Below, in pieces: positions 32,201 to 42,866 of a stretch of 64,000 nucleotides of DNA. Source of the DNA: Bolinopsis microptera (Eukaryota > Ctenophora > Tentaculata > Lobata > Bolinopsidae); contig NC_087080.1 in NCBI RefSeq assembly GCF_026151205.1, positions 12,385,837 to 12,449,836 of the forward strand, written 5' to 3'. Position 1 is the stretch's first letter. Each line of letters starts with the position of its first letter. Position numbers and translations under genes: made by a program. The notes beneath the pieces were generated by a model, which was not told where the DNA came from, searched no databases, and worked only from the letters and a program-made list of their open reading frames with translations.

Positions 32201-35200
32201 GTGTAGCAGATAATATACTCGTGTATATTAAACTGGCCCTGCGTGTACATTGTACATCATGGTTAACAAATACTTGGAGAATCTTGACAATGAAATAGCG
32301 TTGAATTACTCTACACTCAAATTCAGATCAATGTATGCTGAACAGATTTTGGGTGCTCAGATTATGCTACTCAACGATATGCGTCAAGCGGCAGGTGTTC
32401 AGAAATCCAATGTGTTACGTAAAGAAACGCTCAACAAGCCTCAGATCACCAAGGCTACGCTGTGTGATTGGATGGAAACTTTTATCGACATTCTCGACAG
32501 TTATTGTTCACCGCTGTTGTTTTCAGCCACCAAACTACAAGATGAAATCGACCAACTGAAGGACGAAAAGATTGCAGATCAGAACACTGTGATTAAACTG
32601 CAAGGTCAATTGCTTGAGAAGAAAAGTGAAGATTTGACCTCTGTTCAGACGACAGTGAAAAGCGAACTCAAAGCCTGGTCGTCAGTTGTGAAGAATTCAT
32701 GCAGCAAGGCGCTAGCGCCTAAGAAAATGAAAGCTGCTCTGAAACGTGCCTCCGAGGAAGAGGATCGTAGTCAAAATCTGGTCATCTACGGTCTACCAGA
32801 AAAGAGTGAAGAAATCCTGGAAAAGAGAGTGCTTGAGGTACTAGAAAACATAGATGAGAAACCTCGAATCGTTTCTTGCTGTAGGATGGGGAGAACTGTA
32901 TCAGATGGAGGACCAGCCGTTAAACCTATCAAGTTCACTCTCAGCGGCTCAGATCATGTGCGGCAAGTGTTGAGCAAAGCGAGAAAACTAAGAGAAGTGG
33001 AGGGGTATGACTCAGTGTACATTAGCCCCGACCGATCAGCCGAGCAGAGAGCTGCCTTCAGAAAGTTAGTTCTTGAAGTTAAGCAGAAACGGGAATTGGA
33101 GCCTCAGCGAGTTCATGTTATAAGGAACAATAAGATCGTAAGCTCCGAGAAGGACTGATGGGATATGATTTTTTATCAACATATTATTTAATTGATTTTC
33201 ATTTACCAGGGACTAGGCTTGTGCGGTGTGGTTTCGACTACAATTTTACTGCGTTCTGGTTTCCCTTTGAAATTTACATACATCTGTCCTTTAGAGATCG
33301 CAATCAGTTATATTTTGTTTTTATTTTGCGCCACATGTTATATTGTATGTAAATTTTGAAAAGATTTTCATAAAAAAAAAATCAGATATGATGCCACTAT
33401 ACTATAGTTTCTGAGAAAATAAGAAGAATCAAATGTCAGAGGATGAAGATAAAGGAATTAGAGGATACAAATCTTTACAAAGATACCACACGAATAATAA
33501 ACTGTGGATTTATAGATGAGGGTTGTTCAGCAGAACGAGAAGACAACTGAAAGAATCATATTTCTGTCTTCAGAGAGGGAAAACACATTTATAATAAGAG
33601 AATGCCTGCTGTAACCAGATTTTAGATTTGGGTAAATTTGCTATAAAAATGATTTTACAAACCCATTTTGATGAGACTGAGAAGGGAACTGTTAACAGCA
33701 AGAGAAAGCTCTATTGGTAGTTCAGGTGGAACTACGCTTGTTAAAATCAGGGTACATTCCAGGAATAGTTTGTACCGGTTACGGTCTGGATCTTTAGATC
33801 CTGAAGTTAAGATAAGAGTTGTAGTTACCATTGTAAGGTGCTAGTATGACTGTTATTTTAACTGAAGGAATATATTTTTATTTATATATTGTGATTCTCC
33901 TCACCATTTTTTGAGTGTTTTTGCGGTTAAATATTTCGGGGTGAGCAAGAATTTATAAAAATTCAATTAAATTACTGACAATTTACTGACCTTCAATCCA
34001 TACGTAAGCACTAGCTGCAATAGCAAACTGAAGGAGGAAGAGTATGAACATAAAGGTCTCAAAGTTGTTAGCAGTGACTCGCTGGACACTGTACATTATA
34101 GTACGCAGCAGTTTACCCTGAGCAGTGTTGAAACCAGTTCTCAAAACGTACGCCAGACTCCCTCCATCCGGTGCTGGATTAAGTTAAGTTTTAAGGTGAG
34201 TTATCAGTTGAGTTTTTATCTAAGTATCTAGTTGAATTATTAGATAAATTCCTCAATGAACAAATAAAGTTAACTGAAAAGTAAATCTTCTTACATTTTA
34301 AGAATTGTTTGTTGGTTGCTGCTGTGTGTTGTATGACTTTAGTGCCCCCAAATACTACATGTAGCCTACTGTGTGCATCTAAATCAAGGTTGCCTTGGTA
34401 ACAGCAACTCCCGTCCTCTGATACTACTGCTTCCTGGGTAAAAATATATAAACTTATATTTCATATCAGGTAATTGGTTAATTCATATCATTGATTCATA
34501 TCATGTGATTGATTAATTGAAAACTATAATCCAAATCTCTGTTGAATTATTGATTTGTACAGTGAAGTGTGAATTATCACATAACATCATGAATCATTCC
34601 AGCTGGATGTTGCTAACCATTCTAAAAGTTTAACAAGTAATAATGATTCCAAAAAACCTTCATTAAAGGAACTGACTCTCCAGTCAACATGCTCTCATCT
34701 ACTACACACTGTCCATGTAAGAGTAGCAGATCAGCAGGGACTGTCTCACTACGGCGTGTCAGAGAGACAAGGTCACCAGGGTACAGCTGGTTCGACTTTA
34801 CCTTCTCCCACCTCTTGTTTCTGTACACGTTCATAATGTAGGGCTCCTGGAAGAGATACCGTGAACATTAATACTTTTCTGGTTATCTGTTAGTTTTTCT
34901 TATCTTCAAATGTGAGGGAGCCCAATTGGGAAAATCAAAAGGAAAATTAACCATTCACTTCTGAGAAGGGGTAAACAGTTTTTATTAATATTTATTTAGT
35001 GACTTTGTAGGAAGAAAAGGATAAATGAATTTGAATTTAAGCTTGAATGGTGTTATATGACAATCTATTTTGTATAATCAATACTACAAAAATGCACGAT
35101 TATTTATTGCGTTTCCCCTGGTACCACCCAGTATAATTATTGATTAGCATTCTATATATATATATATAACTGAATTAAATAAGCTGATAGTGTTGAAATA

Positions 35201-37249
35201 GTAAAATTCAAACCTGTGTCATTTTCTTGATTTCTGACATGCTTTTCATTTGTTGTTTTACAACTGTAGCTTCAAACATAGCCAACATACCAAGAGTAAA
35301 CAGAGAATAATACCTGGTGATTAGTAGCTCATTAACATTATTACTAATCATAAATTGGACGTAAAGACATAAACTTTCAAATACTTCAAAAGTCAATTGT
35401 TTTCCAGTGTGATGATATATCACAATCAGGTACTGTACATGACAACAACAAGGAAGAAGGGAATGGAATTTTCAACATACCAATACTCATCCAAGCACCA
35501 AAGTCCAACACAGAACACTTGGAAGACAAAGAATGGAGCTGTGGCTCTCTCTACAAATAATTCTTGGAAGGTAGGAAGAACTATCCTCATCTCATTGGAA
35601 CCCCATGTCGTTTCAGCCTCTTTTATTTGATCACTCCCAAGCCCTTTTGTGCCTATGTAATCCTGAGTAATATGATAAAGTCAGTCAGATTTCATAGCAC
35701 ACTTTCAGCAATCCTCTTACACATGTGCAGACCAGTTGCTAGTATCATATCATCATTCAACATGTTATAATATGTATTTATAATAGTAGCAATCTATAGA
35801 TGGGATTCATTCATTACAACTCATTATCATCCACGAACGAAACACTGTATTTACTATCTATTATCTAAAGATACAAATATAATAGATATGTATTATTCTT
35901 TTAAAGATATTCTTTTGTATTGCTTCACATTTAAATGATATTTCAATATTTCGCAATTAATCTAGTACCTAGATGTCGTCTACAGGAGATATAATAATAT
36001 TCGTGAATATACAGGTAAATAGACAAGTGCAAAACATAGCTATAGTAGGTAAAAATAGTATTCTCTACTACAAGCAGTTACATCACTGCTTATAATATGA
36101 TAACATGAGTTACACACCTCGGTCAAACCTCGGTATGTAACTCGTTTTATCGTTTTATCCAACTCGTCAAACTCGTTGGATAAAACTATTTTCACAACTC
36201 AAAGTTGTGAAAATAATGTTATCACATAATAAGCAGTGATGTAATTGTAACTGCTTAATATCAATAATAAACTTTACTTAGATTAAATGATAAATTATTT
36301 CAAAGAGTAAAAAGTTGCTGATTTTATAACCTGCAGTGGAGAATTCACAGGAAAGGGAACTGGATGAAAGAATTTTCCATCCAAACAATGGTACTTAGTT
36401 TGCTGAAAATCAATCCACAACTCTTCAGACCCATCACTCTTTGATCGTTTGTTTATAGGACAAAGTACAGTGCTGCCATTGTTTTTAGTAGGAACAACTT
36501 TAGCTAAAGTAGCATTAAGAGCATCAGGTATTGTTGAGTACATACACAACGTCTTCCATTCCACACTCCATACGCAAAATAATCCACAAAGTACGTGTAA
36601 TATGCCACATGCTGCAAGAGCTATGGATATAACCTCAATGGAATGTTCAGTCTGGGAAATGATTGAGTTAGAATACAAATTATACTAATTGTATATTATC
36701 AATTTCTGCAAGGACGATTTTTATCGTGACTGGACATAAACAACATTCTACATCAGGAAAACGTCAATGCTTTTACAGTTTATATAATTTAAAGATCAAG
36801 ATTTTGATCAACATCTATTTTAAATTTAAGGAATTTTCTAATACTTAAAATCATAGCAAACTTTCAATTTTCAAGCAGCAGCATACAATACAACCTTTTT
36901 GTAATTTTATAAAAGATACATGTCTAGAATAGCTAGAGAGCAGTGAATCCTTACGAATGAAAAATCAAATGTGCAGGAATATATTTTTCATCAACTAATT
37001 ATATCTTTTGAAAAGTCTTCACCTAAATCACTTTTAGCCCTGTTTGAAACCTGTGGCTGTGAAGTTAGATGTAAAAGTTCCCTATATATAATGATGCTGG
37101 CGCTGAATAGACTATTAGATTACCTGAAATGCAAAAGCAGCCCAGAGAGTGTAAAGAAACAAGAATGGTCCAACATAAAAATGCGACAGTAGTGGGCGAT
37201 GATTATGAAATGTTATCTTCTGAACGTCATCACTTACTGTTGTTCCCAT
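26210..37249 (-). CDS. ATP13A1: P5A-type ATPase ATP13A1 (ER transmembrane-helix dislocase), 1132 aa
   Basis: Twenty exons join in phase: 37124-37249, 36331-36651, 35481-35662, 35214-35313, 34658-34846, 34295-34433, 33991-34173, 33663-33800, 31585-31689, 31103-31340, 30645-30756, 30351-30503, 29908-30070, 29051-29142, 28786-28921, 28413-28507, 27707-27796, 27235-27390, 26910-27025 and 26210-26774. Motifs: TGES 298-301 (actuator), PPELP 438-442 (P5A signature in M4), the phosphorylated Asp in DKTGT 481-485, KGAPE 599-603 (nucleotide binding), TGD 690-692 and GDGTND 800-805. The C-terminus has M7-M10, with [18 protein letters not shown]5A pumps remove mis-inserted transmembrane helices from the ER (known). 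All catalytic residues are intact. The human protein is 1204 aa; a small N-terminal exon could be missing between exons 1 and 2. Intron 8 holds a LINE-like ORF1. Confidence 0.95.
27405..27641. repeat. 16-bp palindromic minisatellite in ATP13A1 intron 17
   Basis: About 14 nearly perfect copies of accatggttaccaatt. Each unit contains the palindrome aaccatggtt and reads GGTAACC/GGTAATT on both strands. It lies just upstream of the exon 18 acceptor. Because 16 is not a multiple of 3 and the unit has no stop codon, all three plus frames stay open, which yields spurious ORFs. Confidence 0.95.
27848..27903 (+). repeat. 8-bp microsatellite (ggatacaa)n
   Basis: Seven tandem copies in ATP13A1 intron 16, close to the exon 17 acceptor. 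Confidence 0.95.
28074..28343 (-). other. Unassigned ORF in ATP13A1 intron 16
   Basis: An 89-codon frame with protein-like composition ([33 protein letters not shown]), possibly helical-repeat sequence. I recognise no family. It could be an unrelated exon or a gene fragment. A 25-bp direct duplication (ttcgtcctcaataggcttga) at about 28308-28356 covers its start. No splice links are evident. Confidence 0.3.
31517..31589 (-). repeat. Tandem array of the 5' splice site, ATP13A1 intron 9
   Basis: Minus strand: exon 9 ends ACAG|GTAACAACTAAT, and the intron then has three more copies of GTAACAACTAAT separated by AATAACAG or AATAACAA. At least two copies preserve CAG|GTAACA. Confidence 0.8.
32250..33158 (+). 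mobile_element. LINE-type ORF1 protein (coiled coil + RRM, 302 aa) inside ATP13A1 intron 8
   Basis: Intact plus-strand ORF, antisense to ATP13A1. Residues about 95-135 form a coiled coil ([14 protein letters not shown]...). From about 170 on, [45 protein letters not shown] and [16 protein letters not shown] match the L1-type ORF1p RNA-binding (RRM + C-terminal) pattern common in invertebrate non-LTR elements. No reverse transcriptase follows. About 215 bp after the stop there is an A-run (33373-33382), which could be a retrotransposed poly(A) tail. Target-site duplications were not found. Either a 3'-processed solo ORF1 copy or a domesticated ORF1. Confidence 0.8.
36073..36255. repeat. Cloverleaf-like foldback in ATP13A1 intron 2
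   Basis: Outer arms agcagttacatcactgctta...gataacat and their inverted copy (atgttatcac..taagcagtgatgta..taactgct) enclose three further hairpins. These are gagttaca/tgtaactc; gttttatccaac/gttggataaaac; and ttttcacaact/agttgtgaaaa with a 3-base loop. No coding potential. Looks like a mobile palindromic element. Confidence 0.8.
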
Positions 37250-37555
37250 ACCTAAATTGAATGGTTTTCAATATTGCACAATGGATTGTGATACTTGCAT
37301 TAATTTTGTTATGATAATTTTGTTGTTATAATTGTTTTGATAATTTTGTAAATTGGTAAGTTACTCCAGCACTTTCCTCCGAGATAATAAAAGACAATCA
37401 TTATGCTTTTTATTTATTGTATAGTGAAACCCTGATTTACTGCAGAGTTTGGGGGAAAGGAGACAAACGCAATGATTGATTTTTGCAGTAAATTGGGGTT
37501 TTGTTTGTTCGCGTTATGTATGTCTAGCCTTGTTTGGACTCGGTAAGTCAGGGTT

Positions 37556-37891
37556 TCACTGTATTAACATAATTAATACCTCTATTCTTCCTAATATTTC
37601 ACTCAAAACATTCAAAAAATAAAAACATTTACAAAACAGTCTTAGATCAAAAACAGTATCAGCACAAATCGTGCTAACGTGACTAATGTTGAGTTCTTGT
37701 AACCGCCCTCTCTCACTAAGTAGTCCCAATTCCCATGTTGCAAACTTCCTCTGAGTCGAATCAAGTTCATATGGATCAAATCTCCTGTGATAAGCTGATA
37801 AGTGAATTATCAGTGTAATAATCATGTGTAGTCCAATACCAGCAACTAATATCCAAGTCTTGTTAATATACGCTGATAAGGTGTGCACTGT
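37556..37891 (-). other. Possible exon of an unknown membrane protein
   Basis: An open minus frame follows an acceptor-like TTCTGTACAG (37892-37901). It has a strong hydrophobic segment (TWILVAGIGLHMIITLIIHL), then a charged stretch (RRFDPYELDSTQRKFATWELGLLSERG). A plausible donor is GTTAGC near 37682. The family is not recognised and the partner exons are unknown. It lies just upstream of ATP13A1 on the same strand. Confidence 0.35.
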
Positions 37892-38032
37892 ACAGAATGA
37901 GGCATATCATGATGCGAGATGATACAGCAGTAAATTTTGCTATGAAAACAAGATTTGTCTGTATCCCGGTGAGGGTACTACATTTACCATCAGCTGCACG
38001 ACATAACTTTTCAAAGCTAGATAGTTTGTAAG

Positions 38033-39798
38033 TTAAAGGTACACGAGGTAGAGGCAGTTAGTGTTGAGATCTGCTATATCACCTAAAGTATCAGTGATAT
38101 TGTGCACTACCTCTTTATCAGTACATTGTTTACACTCTGTAATTAACAGTTCAGCGACGCCTTTCCTGACCAGTAATCTTTTCTCTTTATCATTCGCTAG
38201 TGCCGCTACTTGTCTGATGATATAAGTCAGGTCCCTCCGATATTGTTGTTCAGTGTTATCCTCATACAGCCCACAGGACTTGTCGATAAAGTTGATTGTT
38301 ACAAGTTTACTGATAACTTGTTTCACATCTTCCTCAATTGCAGGTATTTCTTTTATGTTGTTAGCTAACTTGCTTATCTCTTGTGGGGTAAAATTGTTTA
38401 TAGGTACAAGTATATCTAACAGTTCTGAGCTCTTCACGGGCTTAATATATATTCATGAAGGAGTATCGCTGCTAGCACGATTACTTCTTGTAGTACTAGA
38501 TTTAATAATGTCTCTGAAAATATCCGAGCTATTTCTTAACGTTTCAACTAATCTTTCTTTCCCCAGAAGAGTCTTTGGAATCAGGTGTCTCATGAGAAAC
38601 AATTCTTACTATCATGCGGAGCAACGACAATAGAATATCATCATTTCTTCCTCACTTAACAAGTAATTCTTTTATCTTGCTGTACAACTCATCTTTTACA
38701 AGACTTGGTAGATGTTCCAAGTTATCTTTATATGATATAATGTCTCTGAGAAGTATTACTACAATAAGTACCATGTATGATTCTGTACAGTTTTCCAGTA
38801 TGAACTGGGGAATTCCATAATCGACAATACATTTCCGATCTTGATGTGTCCCATCTGAACTTAAGGGGGCAGGGGGGGGTCTTCATGGAAATTTTCTCAA
38901 AATCGACTTTTTAGTTGTTTCTGATAGAGGGGAGTAATATCTATCAGATGCTTTTAATCCCGTGGAAAAATATCGTTCCTAGCCGAAATTATTACTGGTC
39001 AAAGGTCAGCGCGTGTGTGTAATTGTATTGCGCGAGCGATTTTTGATCACGTGCCCTGAAAATCGAGTCTAAAAATCTATCTTCTCCTACATTTTTTGAG
39101 CAATCACCCTGAAACTTTCAGGATATGTTCCAGGGATCATTTAGAAGAGATGAGCCGGGCAGAATTTTGAGATAGGCCTTTAAAAAATTTTTATTCGATT
39201 TTGGAAATCGTGGACCTCGAAAAATCATCAAAAAACGAGGTCCACGATTTTCAAAATCGAATAAAAAATTTTAAAAGGCCCATCTCAAAATTCTGCCCGG
39301 CTCATCTCTTCTAAATGATCCCTAGAACATATCCTGAAAGTTTCAGGGAAATTGCTCAAAGAATGTAGGAGAAGATAGATTTTTAGACTCGATTTTCAAG
39401 GCACGTGATCAAAAATCGCTCGCGCAATACAATTACACACACGCGCTGACCTTTGAACAGCAATAATTTCGGATAGGAACGATATTTTTCCGCGGGATCA
39501 AAAGCATCTGATAGATATTACTCCCCTCTATCAGAAACAACTAAAAAGTCGATTTTGAGAAAATTTCCATGAAGACCCCCCCCTGCCCCCTTAATGTACT
39601 TGTCAAGAATGTCATATCCAGTCTGAACTGCACCTCGTTATTATCGGTGTAGAAGTCTCTAAAATTAGCACAGAACTCCGTACCGAATATCCTCTCTATG
39701 ACTTCTGGAACAACCAAAATCATCTTCATCATCTGGTATAGCACACACCTTATCCGCCACACAAGTTCTTTCTTCTTTAGTTAACAGCTGCAGTATTC
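38033..39798 (-). pseudogene. Broken helical-repeat-like gene interrupted by a 726-bp palindrome
   Basis: After an acceptor-like TTTCAG at 39799, minus frames encode ILQLLTKEERTCVADKVCA, then in another frame EVIERIFGTEFCANFRDFY, then FRLDMTFLTSTL. Removing the palindrome and one TTAA restores an in-phase continuation SSDGTHQDRKCIVDYGIPQF, on to SLVKDELYSKIKELLVK and a stop. Further frame-shifted pieces continue (HLIPKTLLGKERLVETL; then SSELLDILVPINNF to NITDTLGDIADLN at 38033-38437). Composition suggests an all-helical (ARM/HEAT-like) protein; the family is not identified. At least two frameshifts, an in-frame stop and the insertion argue for a pseudogene, unless the assembly is at fault. 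Confidence 0.5.
38865..39590. mobile_element. Near-perfect 726-bp palindrome (TTAA-type foldback element)
   Basis: Flanked by TTAA at 38861-38864 and 39591-39594. The arms start GGGGGCAGGGGGGGGTCTTC and are inverted copies along their whole length, meeting at 39227/39228 with a short spacer (cctcg...cgagg). The geometric centre of the element coincides with the spacer, so the arms have equal length. TTAA duplication is typical of piggyBac, Kolobok or Sola3 families; the superfamily is undetermined. No ORF for a transposase. Confidence 0.9.
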
Positions 39799-40515
39799 CT
39801 GAAATTGATTGTTTAATGTTGTTTAGGAATTCAAAATACGCTCTTTTAAATGGGAATAGCCAGTAAAATTATCGGTTATAATTGTGTTTTTTTTCTTATT
39901 CCCGCCATTGATGATTATGAAATAGTATAGAAGGTAAGTTGTAACAATTTCTTTTAGTTAAGTTATGTGTTTGCTCACATTTGGAAACATTTAATTGTTT
40001 CTTTTGATTGAAATAAATTTTCGTGCACATACAGAATGAATGTTTAATAATTTAATATATATGTAGACCAAGCTCTGTGCACGGGATGCTTCCTGAAAGA
40101 ATCCAGTTCTTTTAGCGGGGCACCCTACCTAAAGCCAAATTGAGATATAATAATCATATTCCTAGGGAAATAATCAGAAATCGAATACCAATCAAATAAT
40201 ATGATATATAGGAGTAGTAACCATATTTACTATGCAAAATGCCCCAACCACATAGTGTAAATTTATATAAATTCCATATCATCATTAAACCTCAATAGTT
40301 AATATAATAGCCCAAGCAAAATTAAATAACTTCTTATATACCTTACTGTCATACTACAAATTAATTAAACATTTGAAATCTGTTAACCAGAGAATAAATT
40401 TCTAAACCTAATGCAAGTGAAATAATTTAGATGCAATAATGAATGCCTAATGTGAGTATCATCTGTCAATGTCCTTGTAAAACAGTCTGTACAAGAGATA
40501 TGAGTAACTAATATA
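39799..40515. other. AT-rich intergenic stretch
   Basis: Nothing beyond short AT-rich sequence was seen. It ends at the TA target site of the second mariner MITE copy. Confidence 0.5.
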
Positions 40516-41282
40516 CAGGGTGGGCCAAAAGTCAGTGTGCAAACGTTGGCCTTAATAGCTCAGTCACTGAGTGCCCAATTGAAATACTTTCTTCTGGTAT
40601 GACTTAGTACCACCACTGGTTCGAGGAATTTGTCAACTCGAAAAATATTCGCGTTCATTTTTTTCAAATGGAGGTTCATTTTCACATTTATTTGATAGTT
40701 TGGATAGTCGGATCAAGCTAAATTATATTGAATTGTGTTTGGCCATTCGAATTACGTTTGTCCTGAAAAAATTAGAACTGTAGCTTCTCAGATGACCGAG
40801 ATATGAAGCATAACGAGTTTATTCATTACGTGTGATCAGGTGATTGGTTTACCTAATCACGTGATAAGGTGACCCCGTTAACTACCCCGTTAAACATTAT
40901 GGGAATTGTTAAGGGTGCCCAATTAAGGTGTCGTGTCACGGTGTCACATAATCACCCAGTCAATTTTGTTAACGAGATACACAAAATGCTTGATAACTTC
41001 GTCATTTCTAATCCGTTTTGCCTCATGTTTTCAGATCATATGCAACATTTGATAATCTACCGTCTCTGAAAAAATTAGGCGTTCAGCATGTTCAGAGAAA
41101 ACAATATAGGTGTTTTAATATTGAATGGGCGTGGTCTAAAATATTCGAATTTTCAAATTTTGACGACGGAATCCTCGAACCAGTAAGTACAGTATGCCAT
41201 CTGCAAAGCAACAGCTCTCAAATATAAAACACGGCGGAGGTATAAGACCCAACGTTTGCACACTGACTTTTGGCCCACCCTG
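40516..41282 (+). mobile_element. Non-autonomous Tc1/mariner element, copy 2 (767 bp)
   Basis: Same CAGGGTGGGCCAAAAGTCAG termini and flanking TA (40514-40515, 41283-41284) as the copy at 12548-13314, but inverted and identical in length. Only scattered substitutions separate the two. The 66-codon frame at 40869-41069 is conserved at protein level, but so is the rest of the element. Confidence 0.9.
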
Positions 41283-41668
41283 TAGAAAAAAAAAACAGGA
41301 AGTTGTCGTCTGTTGAAAAATAAATAAAATATCTAGAATATAGATTAGAATATAAAATAACATTCAGTCAATGTGTTGTCAATAAACTGTACAATTATCA
41401 AATGTTAAAACTGGGTGATACAGTCACCAAAAATAAATACTAAGTATAATAAGTTAATAAATTAAATGTGGTCTATAAAACTACCACTAAGTATAATAGG
41501 TCAATAAATTAAAAGTGGTTTATAAAACTACCACTGTGCGAACCCCTACTCCAGTTAAAACATATCAGTCATGTGAAAAATCAATCAGAATGGTAAGGTG
41601 GTAAAAAGGGAATATCCTTTCGATACATCAATTATAAATGCCTCAGATTTAAAAGAATTAGAAGATAC
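41283..41668. other. Short intergenic segment with a two-copy repeat
   Basis: Contains a direct repeat (actaagtataat, gtcaataaattaaa, gtgg) at about 41440-41530. No gene. Confidence 0.45.
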
Positions 41669-42680
41669 TTAGTTATCGTCGACTATGATTGCAGTGTAAA
41701 ATTTGTCATATGAATTGTCGACGGTATAATTAGGGTCTGTTGTTATAGATGAGAGTAGCTGTTTCTTATACGAATCACTTAAGCTTTTAACATCGGGCAG
41801 ATTTCGTAGATCTGTTGGAACATTATTCCAACATTTTGCCCCCAAGTATTGAAAGTTTTTATGTGATGTTGATCTATTAACATATAGGTTGCAGCTTTCG
41901 CCGCTCCTACTACCTCCTGATATGTAGCAAAATTTGTTCATAAAGTTCGTAGGACAATTGTCATGGATGATTCTAAACATATAAATTGACAGATGGAGTT
42001 GTCGTCTAAGATGGAGTGGTAACCATTTCATGTCTCTATAAACATTAAGGCTGCTCTCTGTTTGTGGAACGTTGAGAGCTATTTTGGCTACCTTTTTGTA
42101 CAGAGTGTCAAGTTCAGCAAGTTTTGTCTTGCCAGCTCTACAATAGATCGTGTCTAAATAATCGAATTGTGGCAACATGAGTGCATTGGCAAACATTTTC
42201 CTATATTTAATGGGTAGCAGTGCTTTACTTCTATACATGGCACCAATTCTCTTCATGACCTTCCTAATAATATAATCTACATGGCTTTTGAAGTTTAATT
42301 TACTATCTAGAATGAGGCCAAGATATTTTGTCTCTTTGCACTCCTTGATTGTGAAAGTTACCTCATTACATTCAATGGTTAATTCATCATGTTGATCAAC
42401 AGAATCAAACAATAGGAATTCAGTCTTCTTTTCATTGAGTGATAATTTATTAACACTGAGCCATTTAAAGATTGTCATAAGTTCTATTTTCATGTTTATA
42501 AATGTGCTTAATTCTGCAGGTTTGATCAAAGAATAGTGCACCATCATCTGCAAATAGAAAGGGCTTAGATAGGTTACAGGCATAAATGATGTCATTTATG
42601 ATTTTACCTGGTGATTCGTTCTCGATTTTCCCCGATTTACACCTTTTCACTGCACTTATTAATGTATCACCAGGGTCCTA
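41669..42680 (-). mobile_element. 5'-truncated, frameshifted non-LTR retrotransposon (CR1/L2/jockey-like RT)
   Basis: Upstream frame: ESPGKIINDIIYACNLSKPFLFADDGALF, in which FADD is the RT catalytic box. A frameshift near 42530 then leads to the main ORF: FKWLSVNKLSLNEKKTEFLLF, KYLGLILDSKLNFKSHVDYI (RT thumb region) and the C-terminal NVPTDLRNLPDVKSL typical of invertebrate CR1/L2-like LINEs. The endonuclease and the 5' RT blocks are missing (truncated near 42.68 kb). A dead copy. Confidence 0.85.
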
Positions 42681-42723
42681 GGATAATAAATAGTATATCA
42701 CTCTTTCTTTTTTATTTCTTTCA

Positions 42724-42866
42724 AACTTTCCAGTACATTGTGTGCAGATAGTTGGAGATTTAAATTTTGGAAGCATGTAGTGATAGAGATCTGATATCGA
42801 TCTGATATCGATCGTAAATACTAAAAATACTCTAGCACAATTGTAACTGCAGTTTTACAGAACTCT
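42724..42866 (+). repeat. Dispersed repeat, copy 2
   Basis: Second copy of the roughly 130-bp sequence at 5584-5712, in the same orientation, with an internal 10-bp duplication of gatctgatat. It abuts the truncated LINE. Confidence 0.75.
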
